Below are positions 24,358-33,835 of a stretch of DNA of 64,000 nucleotides, piece by piece (within the stretch, counting starts at the first letter, position 1; every line of letters begins with the position of its first letter). Below the pieces are notes generated by a model. The model was given only the letters and a program-made list of their open reading frames with translations, searched no databases and was not told where the DNA came from. This DNA comes from Paraburkholderia terricola (GTDB taxonomy: Bacteria > Pseudomonadota > Gammaproteobacteria > Burkholderiales > Burkholderiaceae). A program made the translations under genes and the position numbers. The stretch lies in NCBI RefSeq assembly GCF_900142195.1, contig NZ_FRAB01000022.1, positions 1 to 64,000 of the forward strand, given 5' to 3'.

Positions 24358-25995
24358 ATGCAGCCCACCTCTGATAGCGAGACGCACGCCCTCTCAGCGT
24401 TCCTGACCTTCCTGCTGCGCGCCGCCGCGGCCAGGAAAAACGGCGCGGCCGAAGAGGAGGCTCGATGGCTCAACGCCGCGGCAGAAATCCATCCGCTCGA
24501 CGACGCCTCGCTCGATTCGCTCGCCGCCGCGCTCCGTGAGCGCAACCGGCACGCCGACGCGATCCAACTCGCCGCCATTATTGCCCAACTCGATCCCCAA
24601 AGCGCCATTCCGCACTTCCGCCTCGGCTACACACTGCAGATGACAAACCGGCACGCCGACGCAATCGCGCCCTATCGCCGGGCGCTCGCAATCGATCCGC
24701 AGCTTCCGCGCCTGCGCGGCAATCTCGCCGCCGCATTGATGCTTACCGGCGGCGACCTGAGCGAGCAACTGGCGCTACTCGAGAGCACCGTCCGCGACGA
24801 TCCCGACGATGCGGACGGCTGGACCAATCTCGCGAACGTATACCGCATGAGCATGAACGTGCCGCTCGCGATCGAAGCCGGCGCGAGAGCCGTGCAATGC
24901 TCGCCGGGCAGCCCGCTGGCGCACAACAACTATGCGCTGGCGCTGCGTGAGGCACAACGCTGGGACGAGGCGGCGCAAGCGGGAGAAGCGGCTTGCGCGC
25001 TGGCGCCCGACGACGCGAAGATGCGCTCCAATCTCGCGATGCTGCAACTCGTGCGAGGCGATTACGCGGCCGGTTGGCTCTCGCACGAAGCGCGCTGGGA
25101 GGGCGCCCAGGAACTGAGCGGCAACCGCCCCGTCATGCCGGCGCCCACCTGGCAAGGCGAACCGCTCGGCGGCAAAACGCTGCTGGTGTGGGGCGAACAG
25201 GGCATGGGCGATCTCTTGCAGTTCTGCCGCTACATGCCGATGCTGGCCGAGCGTGTTCATCGCGACGGCGGCCGTCTCGTCTGGAATTCGTTTCCGCAGA
25301 TGGGCGCGCTGCTCGCGCGCAGCCTCGGTCATCATGTCGACGCTTATTCGGCCGGCGGCGGTGTCGATTCGCTCCCGCCGTTCGATTACGAAATACCGCT
25401 ACTCAGCCTGCCGCTGATTTTCGACACGCGCGAAGACACGATTCCGCGCGCCACGCCGTATTTGCACGCGGACGCGGCAGCCCGCGCGTCGTGGCAAGAA
25501 CGGCTCGCCGGAGAAACGAGGCTCAAGGTTGGACTCACGTGGACCGGCAGCCACGGCCATCAGCGCAATCCGTTCCGGCGCGTCGGTTGGGAACGTTATG
25601 CGGCCCATTTCAGCGGCATGCGGAACGTGTCCTTCTATTCGTTGCAACCGGGCGCGAACGCCGACGTTGCGGCGGCGCGAGCAGCCGGCCTGCCCATGAC
25701 GGACTACACCGCCGAATTCAGAACCTTCGACGATACCGCCGCATTCGTCAGCGCGCTCGACCTCGTGATCACTGTATGCACGTCGGCCGCGCATTTGAGC
25801 GGCGCGCTCGGCCAGCGCACCTGGGTGCTGCTCGACGTCAACCCGCATTGGGTCTGGTTACTCGATCGGCGCGACAGCCCGTGGTATCCGAGCGCGACGC
25901 TGTACCGGCAGCCACGGTTCGGGCAATGGGAGCCGGTGCTGGAAAACGTCGCCCGTGACCTGAGCGCACTCGCGGCCCAGCATCGCGTGGCATAG
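24358..25995 (+). CDS. TPR-repeat protein with glycosyltransferase-like C-terminal domain
   Basis: A 545-residue protein. The N-terminal ~240 residues are tetratricopeptide repeats, with helix pairs such as 'IPHFRLGYTLQMTNRHADAIAPYRRALAIDP' and 'PLAHNNYALALREAQRWDEAAQAGEAACALAP'. The C-terminal half has 'GKTLLVWGEQGMGDLLQFCRYMPML', 'KVGLTWTGSHGHQRNPFRR' and 'DTAAFVSALDLVITVCTSAAHLSGALGQ', the pattern of TPR-linked family-9/41-like glycosyltransferase domains. It may glycosylate proteins or surface glycans; the target is unknown. It diverges from the regB-like gene. Confidence 0.75.
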   Translation: MQPTSDSETHALSAFLTFLLRAAAARKNGAAEEEARWLNAAAEIHPLDDASLDSLAAALRERNRHADAIQLAAIIAQLDPQSAIPHFRLGYTLQMTNRHADAIAPYRRALAIDPQLPRLRGNLAAALMLTGGDLSEQLALLESTVRDDPDDADGWTNLANVYRMSMNVPLAIEAGARAVQCSPGSPLAHNNYALALREAQRWDEAAQAGEAACALAPDDAKMRSNLAMLQLVRGDYAAGWLSHEARWEGAQELSGNRPVMPAPTWQGEPLGGKTLLVWGEQGMGDLLQFCRYMPMLAERVHRDGGRLVWNSFPQMGALLARSLGHHVDAYSAGGGVDSLPPFDYEIPLLSLPLIFDTREDTIPRATPYLHADAAARASWQERLAGETRLKVGLTWTGSHGHQRNPFRRVGWERYAAHFSGMRNVSFYSLQPGANADVAAARAAGLPMTDYTAEFRTFDDTAAFVSALDLVITVCTSAAHLSGALGQRTWVLLDVNPHWVWLLDRRDSPWYPSATLYRQPRFGQWEPVLENVARDLSALAAQHRVA

Positions 25996-26035
25996 AGCGC
26001 CGCGTTTCGTCGAAGCCGCGCCGCTTGCGCCTGCT

Positions 26036-26260
26036 TCAGGACGAACCGGCGTTCGGTCGCTCCCGAGCCGCTCGTGCAATTTCCGCGGCAAGACATTCGG
26101 GACACAGGCAACGGCCGGCCGCATCGAGTCTGTCTGCCGGCAATACCGGCATCTCGCGGCACCAGCACTCGGACGGCTGGGCATGCATGCCGCAATCAAA
26201 AGCGTTACCGCAGCGCGGGCAGCGCGCGCTGCCTTCGGAGCGGGAGGCGGACGGTTTCAT
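26036..26260 (-). CDS. Cysteine-rich CWC family protein
   Basis: A 74-residue protein with 'CPRCGNAFDCG', 'CWCREMPVLP' and 'CLCPECLAAEI', nine cysteines in a pattern that fits the Cys_rich_CWC family, presumably a small metal-binding (zinc) protein of unknown function. The start at 26260 is ATG, with a purine-poor upstream region. It lies on the opposite strand between the TPR gene and argB, close to both. Confidence 0.75.
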   Translation of the reverse strand: MKPSASRSEGSARCPRCGNAFDCGMHAQPSECWCREMPVLPADRLDAAGRCLCPECLAAEIARAARERPNAGSS

Positions 26261-26525
26261 GACGTGCCAGGTGGTCTCGCTTCAGCCTTGGTCAGGAAAT
26301 GATGCCACGACTGGCGAAGCTCCGTCAGTCGCCCATTCGGCCAATTGCGGGGCGCGTCTCAACAGCGGTACGCTCGATCGTCGGCTACAGGTTGCGGGCC
26401 GCCTCTACGCGGTGTACAAAACCGGCGCGCTCAGGCGTTGCCGTCGCTGTCGAAAACCCTGTTGCAACGCGCCAGTCCTGTACAATTCGCCCTGTTTTAA
26501 CCGTCCCGTGCCCGAGCCTGCCGCC

Positions 26526-27425
26526 ATGTCCGAGCTTCCCGACCTTTCGCAGATTGCGCCCACCCTGAAGGCTGAAATCCTGGCCGAGGCGCTGCCCTAC
26601 ATCCGCCAGTATCACGGTAAGACCGTGGTCATCAAATACGGCGGCAACGCCATGACCGAAGAGCGCCTGAAGCAAGGCTTCGCGCGCGACGTGATCCTGC
26701 TGAAGCTGGTCGGCATCAACCCGGTCATCGTGCACGGCGGCGGTCCGCAAATCGATCAGGCGCTGAAGAAGATCGGCAAACAGGGCACGTTCATCCAGGG
26801 CATGCGCGTCACCGACGAAGAGACGATGGAAGTCGTCGAATGGGTGCTCGGCGGCGAGGTGCAGCAGGACATCGTCACGCTCATCAATCATTTCGGCGGT
26901 CATGCGGTCGGCCTCACCGGCAAGGACGGCGGCCTGATCCACGCGCGCAAGATGCAAATGCCGGATCGCGACAACCCCGGCCAATACGTCGACATCGGCC
27001 AGGTGGGCGAAGTCGAGGCAATCAATCCGGCCGTCGTGAAGGCGCTGCAAGACGACGCGTTCATTCCGGTGATTTCGCCGATCGGCTTCGGTGAAGACGG
27101 CCTGTCGTACAACATCAACGCGGACCTGGTCGCCGGCAAGCTGGCCGTGGTGCTGAACGCGGAAAAGCTGGTCATCATGACCAACATTCCGGGCGTGATG
27201 GACAAGGAAGGCAATCTGCTCACCGATCTTTCAGCGCGCGAAATCGACGCCCTGTTCGCCGACGGCACGATCTCCGGCGGCATGCTGCCGAAAATCTCGT
27301 CGGCGCTGGACGCGGCCAAGAGCGGCGTGCGTTCGGTGCACATCATCGACGGCCGGATCGAGCACTCGGTGCTGCTGGAAATCCTCACCGAACAGCCGTT
27401 CGGCACGATGATCCGCTCGCATTGA
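26526..27425 (+). CDS. argB: Acetylglutamate kinase
   Basis: A 299-residue amino-acid kinase catalysing the second step of arginine synthesis (N-acetylglutamate phosphorylation). 'KTVVIKYGGNAM' (about 32-43) binds phosphate with its Lys, 'VIVHGGGPQIDQALKK' (about 68-83) binds substrate, and 'GKDGGLI' and 'NINADLVAGKLAVVLNAEKLVIMTNIPGV' form the nucleotide site. An N-terminal helix of ~25 residues ('SQIAPTLKAEILAEALPYI') precedes the core, as in arginine-inhibited hexameric enzymes. ATG 26526 fits the family; the frame is open far upstream but overlaps the CWC gene. Confidence 0.96.
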   Translation: MSELPDLSQIAPTLKAEILAEALPYIRQYHGKTVVIKYGGNAMTEERLKQGFARDVILLKLVGINPVIVHGGGPQIDQALKKIGKQGTFIQGMRVTDEETMEVVEWVLGGEVQQDIVTLINHFGGHAVGLTGKDGGLIHARKMQMPDRDNPGQYVDIGQVGEVEAINPAVVKALQDDAFIPVISPIGFGEDGLSYNINADLVAGKLAVVLNAEKLVIMTNIPGVMDKEGNLLTDLSAREIDALFADGTISGGMLPKISSALDAAKSGVRSVHIIDGRIEHSVLLEILTEQPFGTMIRSH

Positions 27426-27631
27426 TTCCTGCCTCAAACCCGGCACGCACGGCGCGCTCGCAAGACGCGCCATGTGTGCCGCGTCGTTTCACTGCTGCGT
27501 TGGCCGTTATCCCGCTGCACGCCAGCGTCTCACGCCGACACACTCACCCTTCCTCGATCGCCGTCCGCGCCGCGAACCGTCCGCGTTTGCCGCGTAATGC
27601 GACCGCTCGCGCCTGAACGGCGCCTTTCATC

Positions 27632-28432
27632 ATGCGCACTCCCACTTCCCGACGCCGCCGCCCGCACATCGCTGGCGGCCGCCCGGTCTGGCTGTTCGAT
27701 CTCGACAACACGCTGCACCGCGCTTCGCACGCGATCTTTCCGGCGATCAATCAGGCGATGACGCAGTACATCATCGACGCGCTGCAAGTCGAAATGGACG
27801 AAGCCAATCGCTTGCGCACCGGTTACACGCAGCGCTACGGCGCGACGCTGCTCGGTCTCGCGCGCCACCATCCGCTCGATCCGAACGACTTCCTGAAGGT
27901 CGTGCATACGTTTCCCGACCTCGGTTCGATGATTCGCCACGAACGCGGTGTCGCGCGCCTCGTCGCGGCGCTGCCGGGCCGCAAGATCGTGCTGACCAAC
28001 GCGCCCGAAAGCTATGCGCGCGCGGTGCTCGCCAAACTGCGCATCGAGCGTCTGTTCGAACAGGTGATCGCCATCGAGCACATGCGCGATCGCCGCAACT
28101 GGCGCGCCAAACCCGACCACGCGATGTTGCGCAAGGCGATGCGCGACGCGCATGTGTCGCTCAAGGACGTGATCCTCGTTGAAGACACGCGCTCGCATTT
28201 AAAGCACTATCGGCGCCTCGGCATCCGCACCGTGTGGATCACCGGCCATCTGCCGCGCAAGCCGCATGCGGACGGCGTGCCGACGCGCCTGCCGGGCACC
28301 GGCCGGCCGCACTATGTCGATCGGACCATTCGTTCGTTAAAATCGCTTCGACTGGGCACCCGCTCGGTTCGATTGAAGGGACAGCAGGGACGACAGCCAT
28401 GCAGCCGATCGACAAGCCCGACGAAGCCTTAG
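27632..28432 (+). CDS. HAD-family pyrimidine 5'-nucleotidase
   Basis: A 266-residue haloacid-dehalogenase phosphatase. Motif I 'LFDLDNTLHRA' has catalytic Asp23 and Asp25, motif II is 'IVLTNAPESYA', Lys in 'RAKPDHAM' is motif III and 'ILVEDTRSHL' is motif IV. An all-helical cap containing 'GYTQRYGATLLGLARHH' puts it with SDT1/PynA-like pyrimidine nucleotidases. The C-terminal ~45 residues are basic and may be partly spurious, because the slmA start lies inside (34-base overlap). It is probably transcribed with slmA. Confidence 0.85.
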   Translation: MRTPTSRRRRPHIAGGRPVWLFDLDNTLHRASHAIFPAINQAMTQYIIDALQVEMDEANRLRTGYTQRYGATLLGLARHHPLDPNDFLKVVHTFPDLGSMIRHERGVARLVAALPGRKIVLTNAPESYARAVLAKLRIERLFEQVIAIEHMRDRRNWRAKPDHAMLRKAMRDAHVSLKDVILVEDTRSHLKHYRRLGIRTVWITGHLPRKPHADGVPTRLPGTGRPHYVDRTIRSLKSLRLGTRSVRLKGQQGRQPCSRSTSPTKP

Positions 28433-29076
28433 CCGAACACGAGCGCACAGCGCCCGTCGCCGCGCGCGCGCAGCGCCTGAAGCCGGGCGAGCGCCGCGTC
28501 CACATCCTGCAGACGCTCGCCGCCATGCTGGAGGCGCCGAAGAGCGAAAAGATCACCACGGCGGCGCTCGCCGCCCGGCTCGGCGTGTCGGAAGCGGCGC
28601 TCTACCGCCATTTCGCCAGCAAGGCGCAAATGTTCGAAGGGCTGATCGAGTTCATCGAGCAAACCATCTTCGGGCTCATCAACCAGATCGCCGACAAGGA
28701 AAGCAACGGCGTGCTGCAAGCCCGCGCGATCGCGCTGATGCTGCTCAACTTCCCCGCGAAGAATCCCGGCATGACGCGTGTGTTGACGTGCGAGGCGCTG
28801 GTCGGCGAGCACGAACGGCTGACCGAGCGTGTGAATCAGATGCTGGAGCGCGTCGAGGCGTCGTTGAAACAATGTCTGCGAGTGGCACACATGGAAGCGG
28901 GAGCAACCACGGGCGAAAACGTTGCCGTCCCGCTGCCCGCCGGCTACGACCCGGCCGTCCGCGCGAGCCTTTTGCTGAGCTATATCATCGGCCGCTGGCA
29001 TCGCTATGTGCGCAGCGGTTTCGCGCGCATGCCCGCCGAACATGCCGACGCGCAGCTCCTGCTAATTCTCCAATAG
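28399..29076 (+). CDS. slmA: Nucleoid occlusion factor SlmA (TetR family)
   Basis: A 225-residue TetR-type DNA-binding protein that blocks FtsZ ring formation over the nucleoid. The helix-turn-helix is 'ITTAALAARLGVSEAALYRHFASKAQMF' (about 52-79), with the SlmA-typical 'EAALYRHFASKAQMFEGLIEFIE'. Downstream, 'ALMLLNFPAKNPGMTRVLTCEALVGE' is also characteristic. The N-terminus is extended by ~20 residues relative to E. coli. ATG 28399 overlaps the end of the nucleotidase gene. The FtsZ role is inferred from the family. Confidence 0.87.
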   Translation: MQPIDKPDEALAEHERTAPVAARAQRLKPGERRVHILQTLAAMLEAPKSEKITTAALAARLGVSEAALYRHFASKAQMFEGLIEFIEQTIFGLINQIADKESNGVLQARAIALMLLNFPAKNPGMTRVLTCEALVGEHERLTERVNQMLERVEASLKQCLRVAHMEAGATTGENVAVPLPAGYDPAVRASLLLSYIIGRWHRYVRSGFARMPAEHADAQLLLILQ

Positions 29077-29374
29077 TCCACGCCGCGCATCTCGGATGAT
29101 GTCGCGCCAGGACTGTGCCCGCGACGCTGCCGCATGGGATTTTCCGCTATACTTTGCGCCTGACTGCGGCACCACGAAGCATCCGGGGCCGCGCTCCTGA
29201 ACATCCATCACGCGCCGATTTGCTGACTCGATTGCGGGCGCGCGAACTGCCGGGAAGATCCCGCGGTTCACTATAAATGCGGCTAAAGAGGTCGTCAGCC
29301 GCGCACACAGTCGTTCCTCTCCGTGCTTCGCCGACGCCATCTAGCCGCCCTGTCTTTGTCAAATGGCGGAATGA

Positions 29375-30520
29375 ATGGAATCGATCGGTATCGTCGCTCC
29401 CCAAAAAATGCATTTCACCGAGCCGCTGCGTTTGCAGAACGGCAGCTCGCTGGACGGTTACGACCTGATGGTCGAGACCTACGGCACGCTCAACGCCGCG
29501 CGCAGCAATGCGGTGCTGGTATGTCACGCGCTCAACGCCTCGCATCACGTGGCCGGCGTGTATGCCGACAATCCGAAGGACCTCGGCTGGTGGGACAACA
29601 TGGTCGGCCCCGGCAAGCCGCTCGACACCAACAGATTCTTCGTGATCGGCGTGAACAACCTGGGCTCGTGCTTCGGTTCGACCGGGCCGATGAGCATCGA
29701 TCCGGCCACGGGCAAACCGTACGGCGCGACGTTCCCCGTGGTGACGGTCGAAGATTGGGTCAACGCCCAGGCGCGCGTCGCCGATGAATTCGGCATCACG
29801 CGCTTTGCCGCGGTGATGGGCGGCAGCCTCGGCGGCATGCAGGCGCTCGCGTGGAGCATGATGTATCCCGAGCGTGTCGCGCACTGCATCGTGGTCGCGT
29901 CCACGCCGAAGCTGTCGGCGCAGAACATCGCGTTCAACGAGGTGGCGCGCTCGGCGATCCTGTCGGATCCCGACTTTCACGGCGGCAATTACTACGCGCA
30001 CAACGTGAAGCCGAAGCGCGGCTTGCGCGTCGCGCGCATGATCGGCCATATCACCTATCTGTCGGACGACGACATGGCCGAGAAATTCGGCCGCTCGCTG
30101 CGCCGCGCGGAAGGCGCGCTCGATGCGTACAACTTCAACTTCGACGTGGAATTCGAGGTGGAATCGTATCTGCGCTATCAGGGCGACAAATTCGCCGACT
30201 ACTTCGACGCGAACACGTATCTGCTGATTACCCGCGCGCTCGACTATTTCGACCCGGCCAAGGCCTTCGACGGCGATCTGACCGCCGCGCTCGCGCACAC
30301 CACGGCGAAATACCTGATTGCAAGCTTCGCAACCGACTGGCGTTTCGCGCCGGCCCGCTCGCGCGAACTGGTGAAGGCGCTGCTCGATCACAAGCGCACG
30401 GTCACCTACGCTGAAATCGACGCGCCGCACGGCCACGACGCCTTCCTGCTCGACGACGCGCGCTATCACAACCTGATGCGCGCTTATTACGAACGCATTG
30501 CGAACGAGGTGAACGCATGA
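29375..30520 (+). CDS. metX: Homoserine O-acyltransferase MetX
   Basis: A 381-residue alpha/beta-hydrolase acyltransferase that activates homoserine in methionine synthesis. The nucleophile is Ser151 in 'VMGGSLGGMQALAW'. The C-terminal 'DAPHGHDAFLLDD' holds the catalytic His. 'HALNASHHVAG' and 'NNLGSCFGSTGP' are family blocks. Whether the donor is acetyl-CoA or succinyl-CoA cannot be settled from motifs I can see; betaproteobacterial enzymes have been described as succinyltransferases. It overlaps metW by ATGA. A ~300-base upstream region carries TATACT and TATAAA boxes. Confidence 0.94.
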   Translation: MESIGIVAPQKMHFTEPLRLQNGSSLDGYDLMVETYGTLNAARSNAVLVCHALNASHHVAGVYADNPKDLGWWDNMVGPGKPLDTNRFFVIGVNNLGSCFGSTGPMSIDPATGKPYGATFPVVTVEDWVNAQARVADEFGITRFAAVMGGSLGGMQALAWSMMYPERVAHCIVVASTPKLSAQNIAFNEVARSAILSDPDFHGGNYYAHNVKPKRGLRVARMIGHITYLSDDDMAEKFGRSLRRAEGALDAYNFNFDVEFEVESYLRYQGDKFADYFDANTYLLITRALDYFDPAKAFDGDLTAALAHTTAKYLIASFATDWRFAPARSRELVKALLDHKRTVTYAEIDAPHGHDAFLLDDARYHNLMRAYYERIANEVNA

Positions 30521-31125
30521 ACCAGCGAGCACTCGATTACCTGGCGCTACGCCCGGACTTCCGCGCGATCGCCCGCTGGGTCGAAACGCGCGCCACCGTG
30601 CTCGACCTGGGCTGCGGCGACGGCTCGCTGCTGTCGCTGCTCACCGAAGAGCTGGACGTGCAGGGCTACGGCATCGAAATCACCGACGCGGGCGTGCTGG
30701 CGTCGACGCAAAACGGCGTGAACGTGATCCAGCAGAATCTGGAAGACGGCCTGCGTCTGTTCGAAGACCGCAGTTTCGACTTCGCGATTCTGTCGCAAAC
30801 GCTGCAAACCATTCATCAGACGGCGGCGATCCTGCGCGAGACGGTGCGCGTCGGCAAGGAATGCATCGTCTCGTTCCCGAATTTCGGCTACTGGGCGCAC
30901 CGGCTTTCGGTCCTGCAAGGCCGCATGCCGGTGTCGAAGTCGCTGCCTTATCAGTGGCACAACACGCCGAACGTGCGGGTGCTGACCATCAAGGATTTCG
31001 AGGCGCTCGCGCCCGAAGTCGGCATCGAGATTCTCGACCGCGTCGTCCTCCACGAAGGTCAGGCGGTGCGATGGGGGGCGAACTGGCGTGGTAGTCTTGC
31101 GGTCTATCGCGTCAAGAAAAGCTAA
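30517..31125 (+). CDS. metW: Methionine biosynthesis protein MetW
   Basis: A 202-residue class I methyltransferase-fold protein with SAM motif 'VLDLGCGDGSLL' (about 28-39) and 'FDFAILSQTLQTIHQ'. MetW is needed together with MetX for full homoserine acyltransferase activity in several proteobacteria. The start codon overlaps the metX stop by four bases, showing translational coupling. The conserved 'SFPNFGYWAHRL' and 'LPYQWHNTPNVRVLTIKDFE' are diagnostic. Confidence 0.94.
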   Translation: MNQRALDYLALRPDFRAIARWVETRATVLDLGCGDGSLLSLLTEELDVQGYGIEITDAGVLASTQNGVNVIQQNLEDGLRLFEDRSFDFAILSQTLQTIHQTAAILRETVRVGKECIVSFPNFGYWAHRLSVLQGRMPVSKSLPYQWHNTPNVRVLTIKDFEALAPEVGIEILDRVVLHEGQAVRWGANWRGSLAVYRVKKS

Positions 31126-31139
31126 CGCAAGTTATCCAC

Positions 31140-32534
31140 ATGTCGAACCCGCCGCATGAGGCGCCCGCACTTACCGCTCACGAAGAACATCCCGGCTGGC
31201 GCGCATTCCTGAATACGCGCATGCTGATTTGCGTCTTTCTCGGCTTCACGTCGGGATTGCCGCTGTTCACGCTCGTCTATCTGGTGCAGGCGTGGTTACG
31301 CTCTGAAGGCGTCAACCTGAAGGAAATCGGCCTGTTTGCGCTGATTCAGTTTCCGTATACCTGGAAATTCATCTGGGCGCCGCTGATGGACCGCTACGTG
31401 CCGCGTTTTCCGGGCTGGCGTCCGGGCAGACGGCGCGGCTGGATGCTGGTCACACAGATTCTGGTCGCCGGCGCGATCGCGACGCTCGGCTTCGTGTCGC
31501 CGCGCGATTCGATCTGGACGGTGGCCGCGTTGACGGCGCTCGTCGCGTTCTTCGGCGCAAGCCAGGATATCTCGATCGACGCCTACCGGCGCGAACTGCT
31601 GAGCGATACCCAGCAGGGGCTCGGCAATGCGGTTCATGTGAACGCTTACAAGATCGCGGCGCTGGTCCCTGGATCGCTCGCGCTGATTCTGTCCGACCAT
31701 TTGCCGTGGACCACCGTTTTCATCGTCACGGCAGCGTTCATGCTGCCGGGCATGGTGATGACGCTAGTGGTGCGCGAGCCCGAAGTGCATGGCACGCCGC
31801 CCAAGAATCTGCGCGAGGCGATCGTGCAGCCATTCAGCGAATTCATTCACCGCGACGGCTGGCGCGGCGCGCTGTTCGTGCTCGGCTTCATCTTTCTGTA
31901 CAAGCTCGGCGACACGATGGCGACCACGCTGTCCACGTCGTTCTTCCTCGATATCGGCTTTTCGCGCACGCAGGTCGGCGTGATCGCGAAGACTACCGCG
32001 TTCGGCGCGAGTCTCGCGGGCGGGATCGTCGGCGGAATCTGGCTGATGAAGATCGGCATCGGCCGCGGGCTGTGGATTTTCGGCGTGCTGCAAATGGTGT
32101 CGACGCTCGGTTTCGCGTGGCTCGCGCATCTCGGGCCCGCCTCGCCGGGTCTCGTGGTGATTTACGACATCGCCGTGTGGCTGAGCGAGGGCACGACGAA
32201 GCTGCTGGCGCTGGTGGGCATCGACTGGGCCGTGCAGCTCGAGCCGCGCTCGGTCGCGCTGGCGCTCGTCTACGGATTCGAGACTTTTTCCACCGGCCTG
32301 ACGATGGCGGCTTTCACCGCGTATATCGCCAGCACCACCGATCCGCGCTACACGGCCACGCAGTTCGCGCTTTTCACGAGTCTCGCTTCGGTGCCGCGCA
32401 CGCTGGCGTCGGCGGCAAGCGGTTACGTGGTCGCGCAGATTGGCTGGTTCGACTACTTCATCGTCTGCACGGTGCTGGCGCTGCCCGGCATGCTGCTTCT
32501 GCTGCGCATCGCGCCGTGGAGGACTCAGTCGTGA
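31140..32534 (+). CDS. ampG: AmpG-type muropeptide permease
   Basis: A 464-residue inner-membrane major facilitator that imports GlcNAc-anhydroMurNAc muropeptides for cell-wall recycling. Signature segments include 'FTSGLPLFTLVYLVQAWLRSEGV', 'FPYTWKFIWAPLMDRY', 'FGASQDISIDAYRRELL' and 'YKLGDTMATTLSTSFFLDIGFS'. About 12 helices are predicted. It follows metW after 14 bases and overlaps the M48 protease gene by GTGA, so it lies within the same run. In other bacteria AmpG influences ampC induction; no ampR or ampC is present here. Confidence 0.92.
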   Translation: MSNPPHEAPALTAHEEHPGWRAFLNTRMLICVFLGFTSGLPLFTLVYLVQAWLRSEGVNLKEIGLFALIQFPYTWKFIWAPLMDRYVPRFPGWRPGRRRGWMLVTQILVAGAIATLGFVSPRDSIWTVAALTALVAFFGASQDISIDAYRRELLSDTQQGLGNAVHVNAYKIAALVPGSLALILSDHLPWTTVFIVTAAFMLPGMVMTLVVREPEVHGTPPKNLREAIVQPFSEFIHRDGWRGALFVLGFIFLYKLGDTMATTLSTSFFLDIGFSRTQVGVIAKTTAFGASLAGGIVGGIWLMKIGIGRGLWIFGVLQMVSTLGFAWLAHLGPASPGLVVIYDIAVWLSEGTTKLLALVGIDWAVQLEPRSVALALVYGFETFSTGLTMAAFTAYIASTTDPRYTATQFALFTSLASVPRTLASAASGYVVAQIGWFDYFIVCTVLALPGMLLLLRIAPWRTQS

Positions 32535-33796
32535 CGGCGCTTGCGGCTACGCGCGCGGGGCGCCGGGATAGCGCCAAGGCGCAGGCGTTCCAGCCTGGCC
32601 GCATCGCGCTGCATGTCGTATGGGCGCTCGGCTGCGCGGGCCTCGCATGGGCCGTCGTGCCGTTGAACGCCTACGCCACGGCCCCGGCGGCCGGCGTTAG
32701 CGCACCGACATCGGCAACCGCAACGGCACCCTCCGCAGCGCCAACGGCAAAACCGGCGCAGAACCCGGCGAGCCCCGAGAATTCGACATCGACGCCCGGC
32801 GCGAACAGCGCCACCAGCGCCGGCAGCGCGCCCGCGGCCGTCACGCCGCCTTCGCCGCAACCGCCCCCGGCGCCGGTGACGCCGCGCACGCCCGCGGCCA
32901 CATCGTCACCGCCCGCAGCCGCCAAGGCGCCCGCCGCCACGTCGGCAACCGCCGCCAGCGTGCCGGCGTCGCCCTCGTACGGCCCCAACACACAGCTACG
33001 CTACGGCGGCTACCTGGTGTTCCGCAATCTGATCCCCTCGCCGGTGCTCGAAACGCAAGCCGCCGAAGAGTTCGATCAGATCGCCTATGGCGCGGAGCAC
33101 GCGAATCGCCTGTACGGCGATGCCGACGCGCACGTCACGCGCGTGCGTTCGATGCTCGACAAGATGATTCCCTACTCGCTGAAATGGAACGAGCGGGCCA
33201 AGGGCTGGAAGTGGGACGTCGCGGTGGTGCGCTCGAACGATATCCGCATGTACTGTCTGCCTGGCGGCAAGATCGTCGTGTATAGCGGACTGCTCGACCG
33301 GGTGCGTCTGAACGACAACGAACTCGGCATGCTGCTCGGGCATGAGATCGCGCACGCGCTGCGCGAGCATGCGCGCGAGCGGCTCGGCGAACGGCAGGCG
33401 GGACAGATCAGTTCGTCGGGCGCGATCCCGCAACTCTTCGGTCTCGCCGATCTCGGCGTGGCGCCGCTCGGCATCGGTTCGCAGTTGCTCGAAATGAAGT
33501 ACGAAAACACCGACGAGACGGAAGCCGACGTGATCGGCAGCGATATCGCATCGCGCGCCGGCTTCGATCCGCGCGCAGCCATCGGGCTATGGGACAAACT
33601 GGCGGCGGCGACGCGCGCCAACCGCGAGCAAGGTTTCATCTACGTGCATCCGTACACGCAGGCGCGCCGCCAGGACATCATCAAGCGCTTGCCGGATATG
33701 TTGCCGCTCTACGCAAAGGCCATCGACAAAACGATCGACGAGCTGCCCGACTACGGCGGCATAGGCCGTCCGCGCCGCAAGCTGGCCCGCGAATGA
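32531..33796 (+). CDS. M48 family metalloprotease with Ala/Pro-rich linker
   Basis: A 421-residue exported zinc peptidase. The N-terminal hydrophobic helix (about 22-52) acts as an anchor or signal. A ~100-residue low-complexity Ala/Pro/Ser/Thr linker follows (about 55-155). The catalytic domain has 'LLGHEIAHALREHARE' with His271/His275 and Glu272, and a downstream Glu in 'ENTDETEADVIG' (about 326-337). This is the YggG/LoiP-like type of Oma1-related protease that works in the cell envelope. GTG 32531 overlaps the ampG stop by four bases; coupling suggests coexpression with peptidoglycan recycling. Confidence 0.87.
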   Translation: MTALAATRAGRRDSAKAQAFQPGRIALHVVWALGCAGLAWAVVPLNAYATAPAAGVSAPTSATATAPSAAPTAKPAQNPASPENSTSTPGANSATSAGSAPAAVTPPSPQPPPAPVTPRTPAATSSPPAAAKAPAATSATAASVPASPSYGPNTQLRYGGYLVFRNLIPSPVLETQAAEEFDQIAYGAEHANRLYGDADAHVTRVRSMLDKMIPYSLKWNERAKGWKWDVAVVRSNDIRMYCLPGGKIVVYSGLLDRVRLNDNELGMLLGHEIAHALREHARERLGERQAGQISSSGAIPQLFGLADLGVAPLGIGSQLLEMKYENTDETEADVIGSDIASRAGFDPRAAIGLWDKLAAATRANREQGFIYVHPYTQARRQDIIKRLPDMLPLYAKAIDKTIDELPDYGGIGRPRRKLARE

Positions 33797-33835
33797 ATTT
33801 CGCGAGCCGCACGCCGCGTGCGGCGCGGGCAATGG

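Noticed and set aside
29077..29374. SAM-II or other SAM riboswitch before metX
   Set aside because: I looked for a conserved pseudoknot-like motif and found only promoter-like TATACT and TATAAA boxes. The evidence is not enough to list it.
31706..32530. N-terminal extension of the M48 protease frame through ampG
   Set aside because: The open frame overlaps ampG, which has clear membrane-protein coding in another frame. The GTG at 32531 is followed directly by the hydrophobic anchor.
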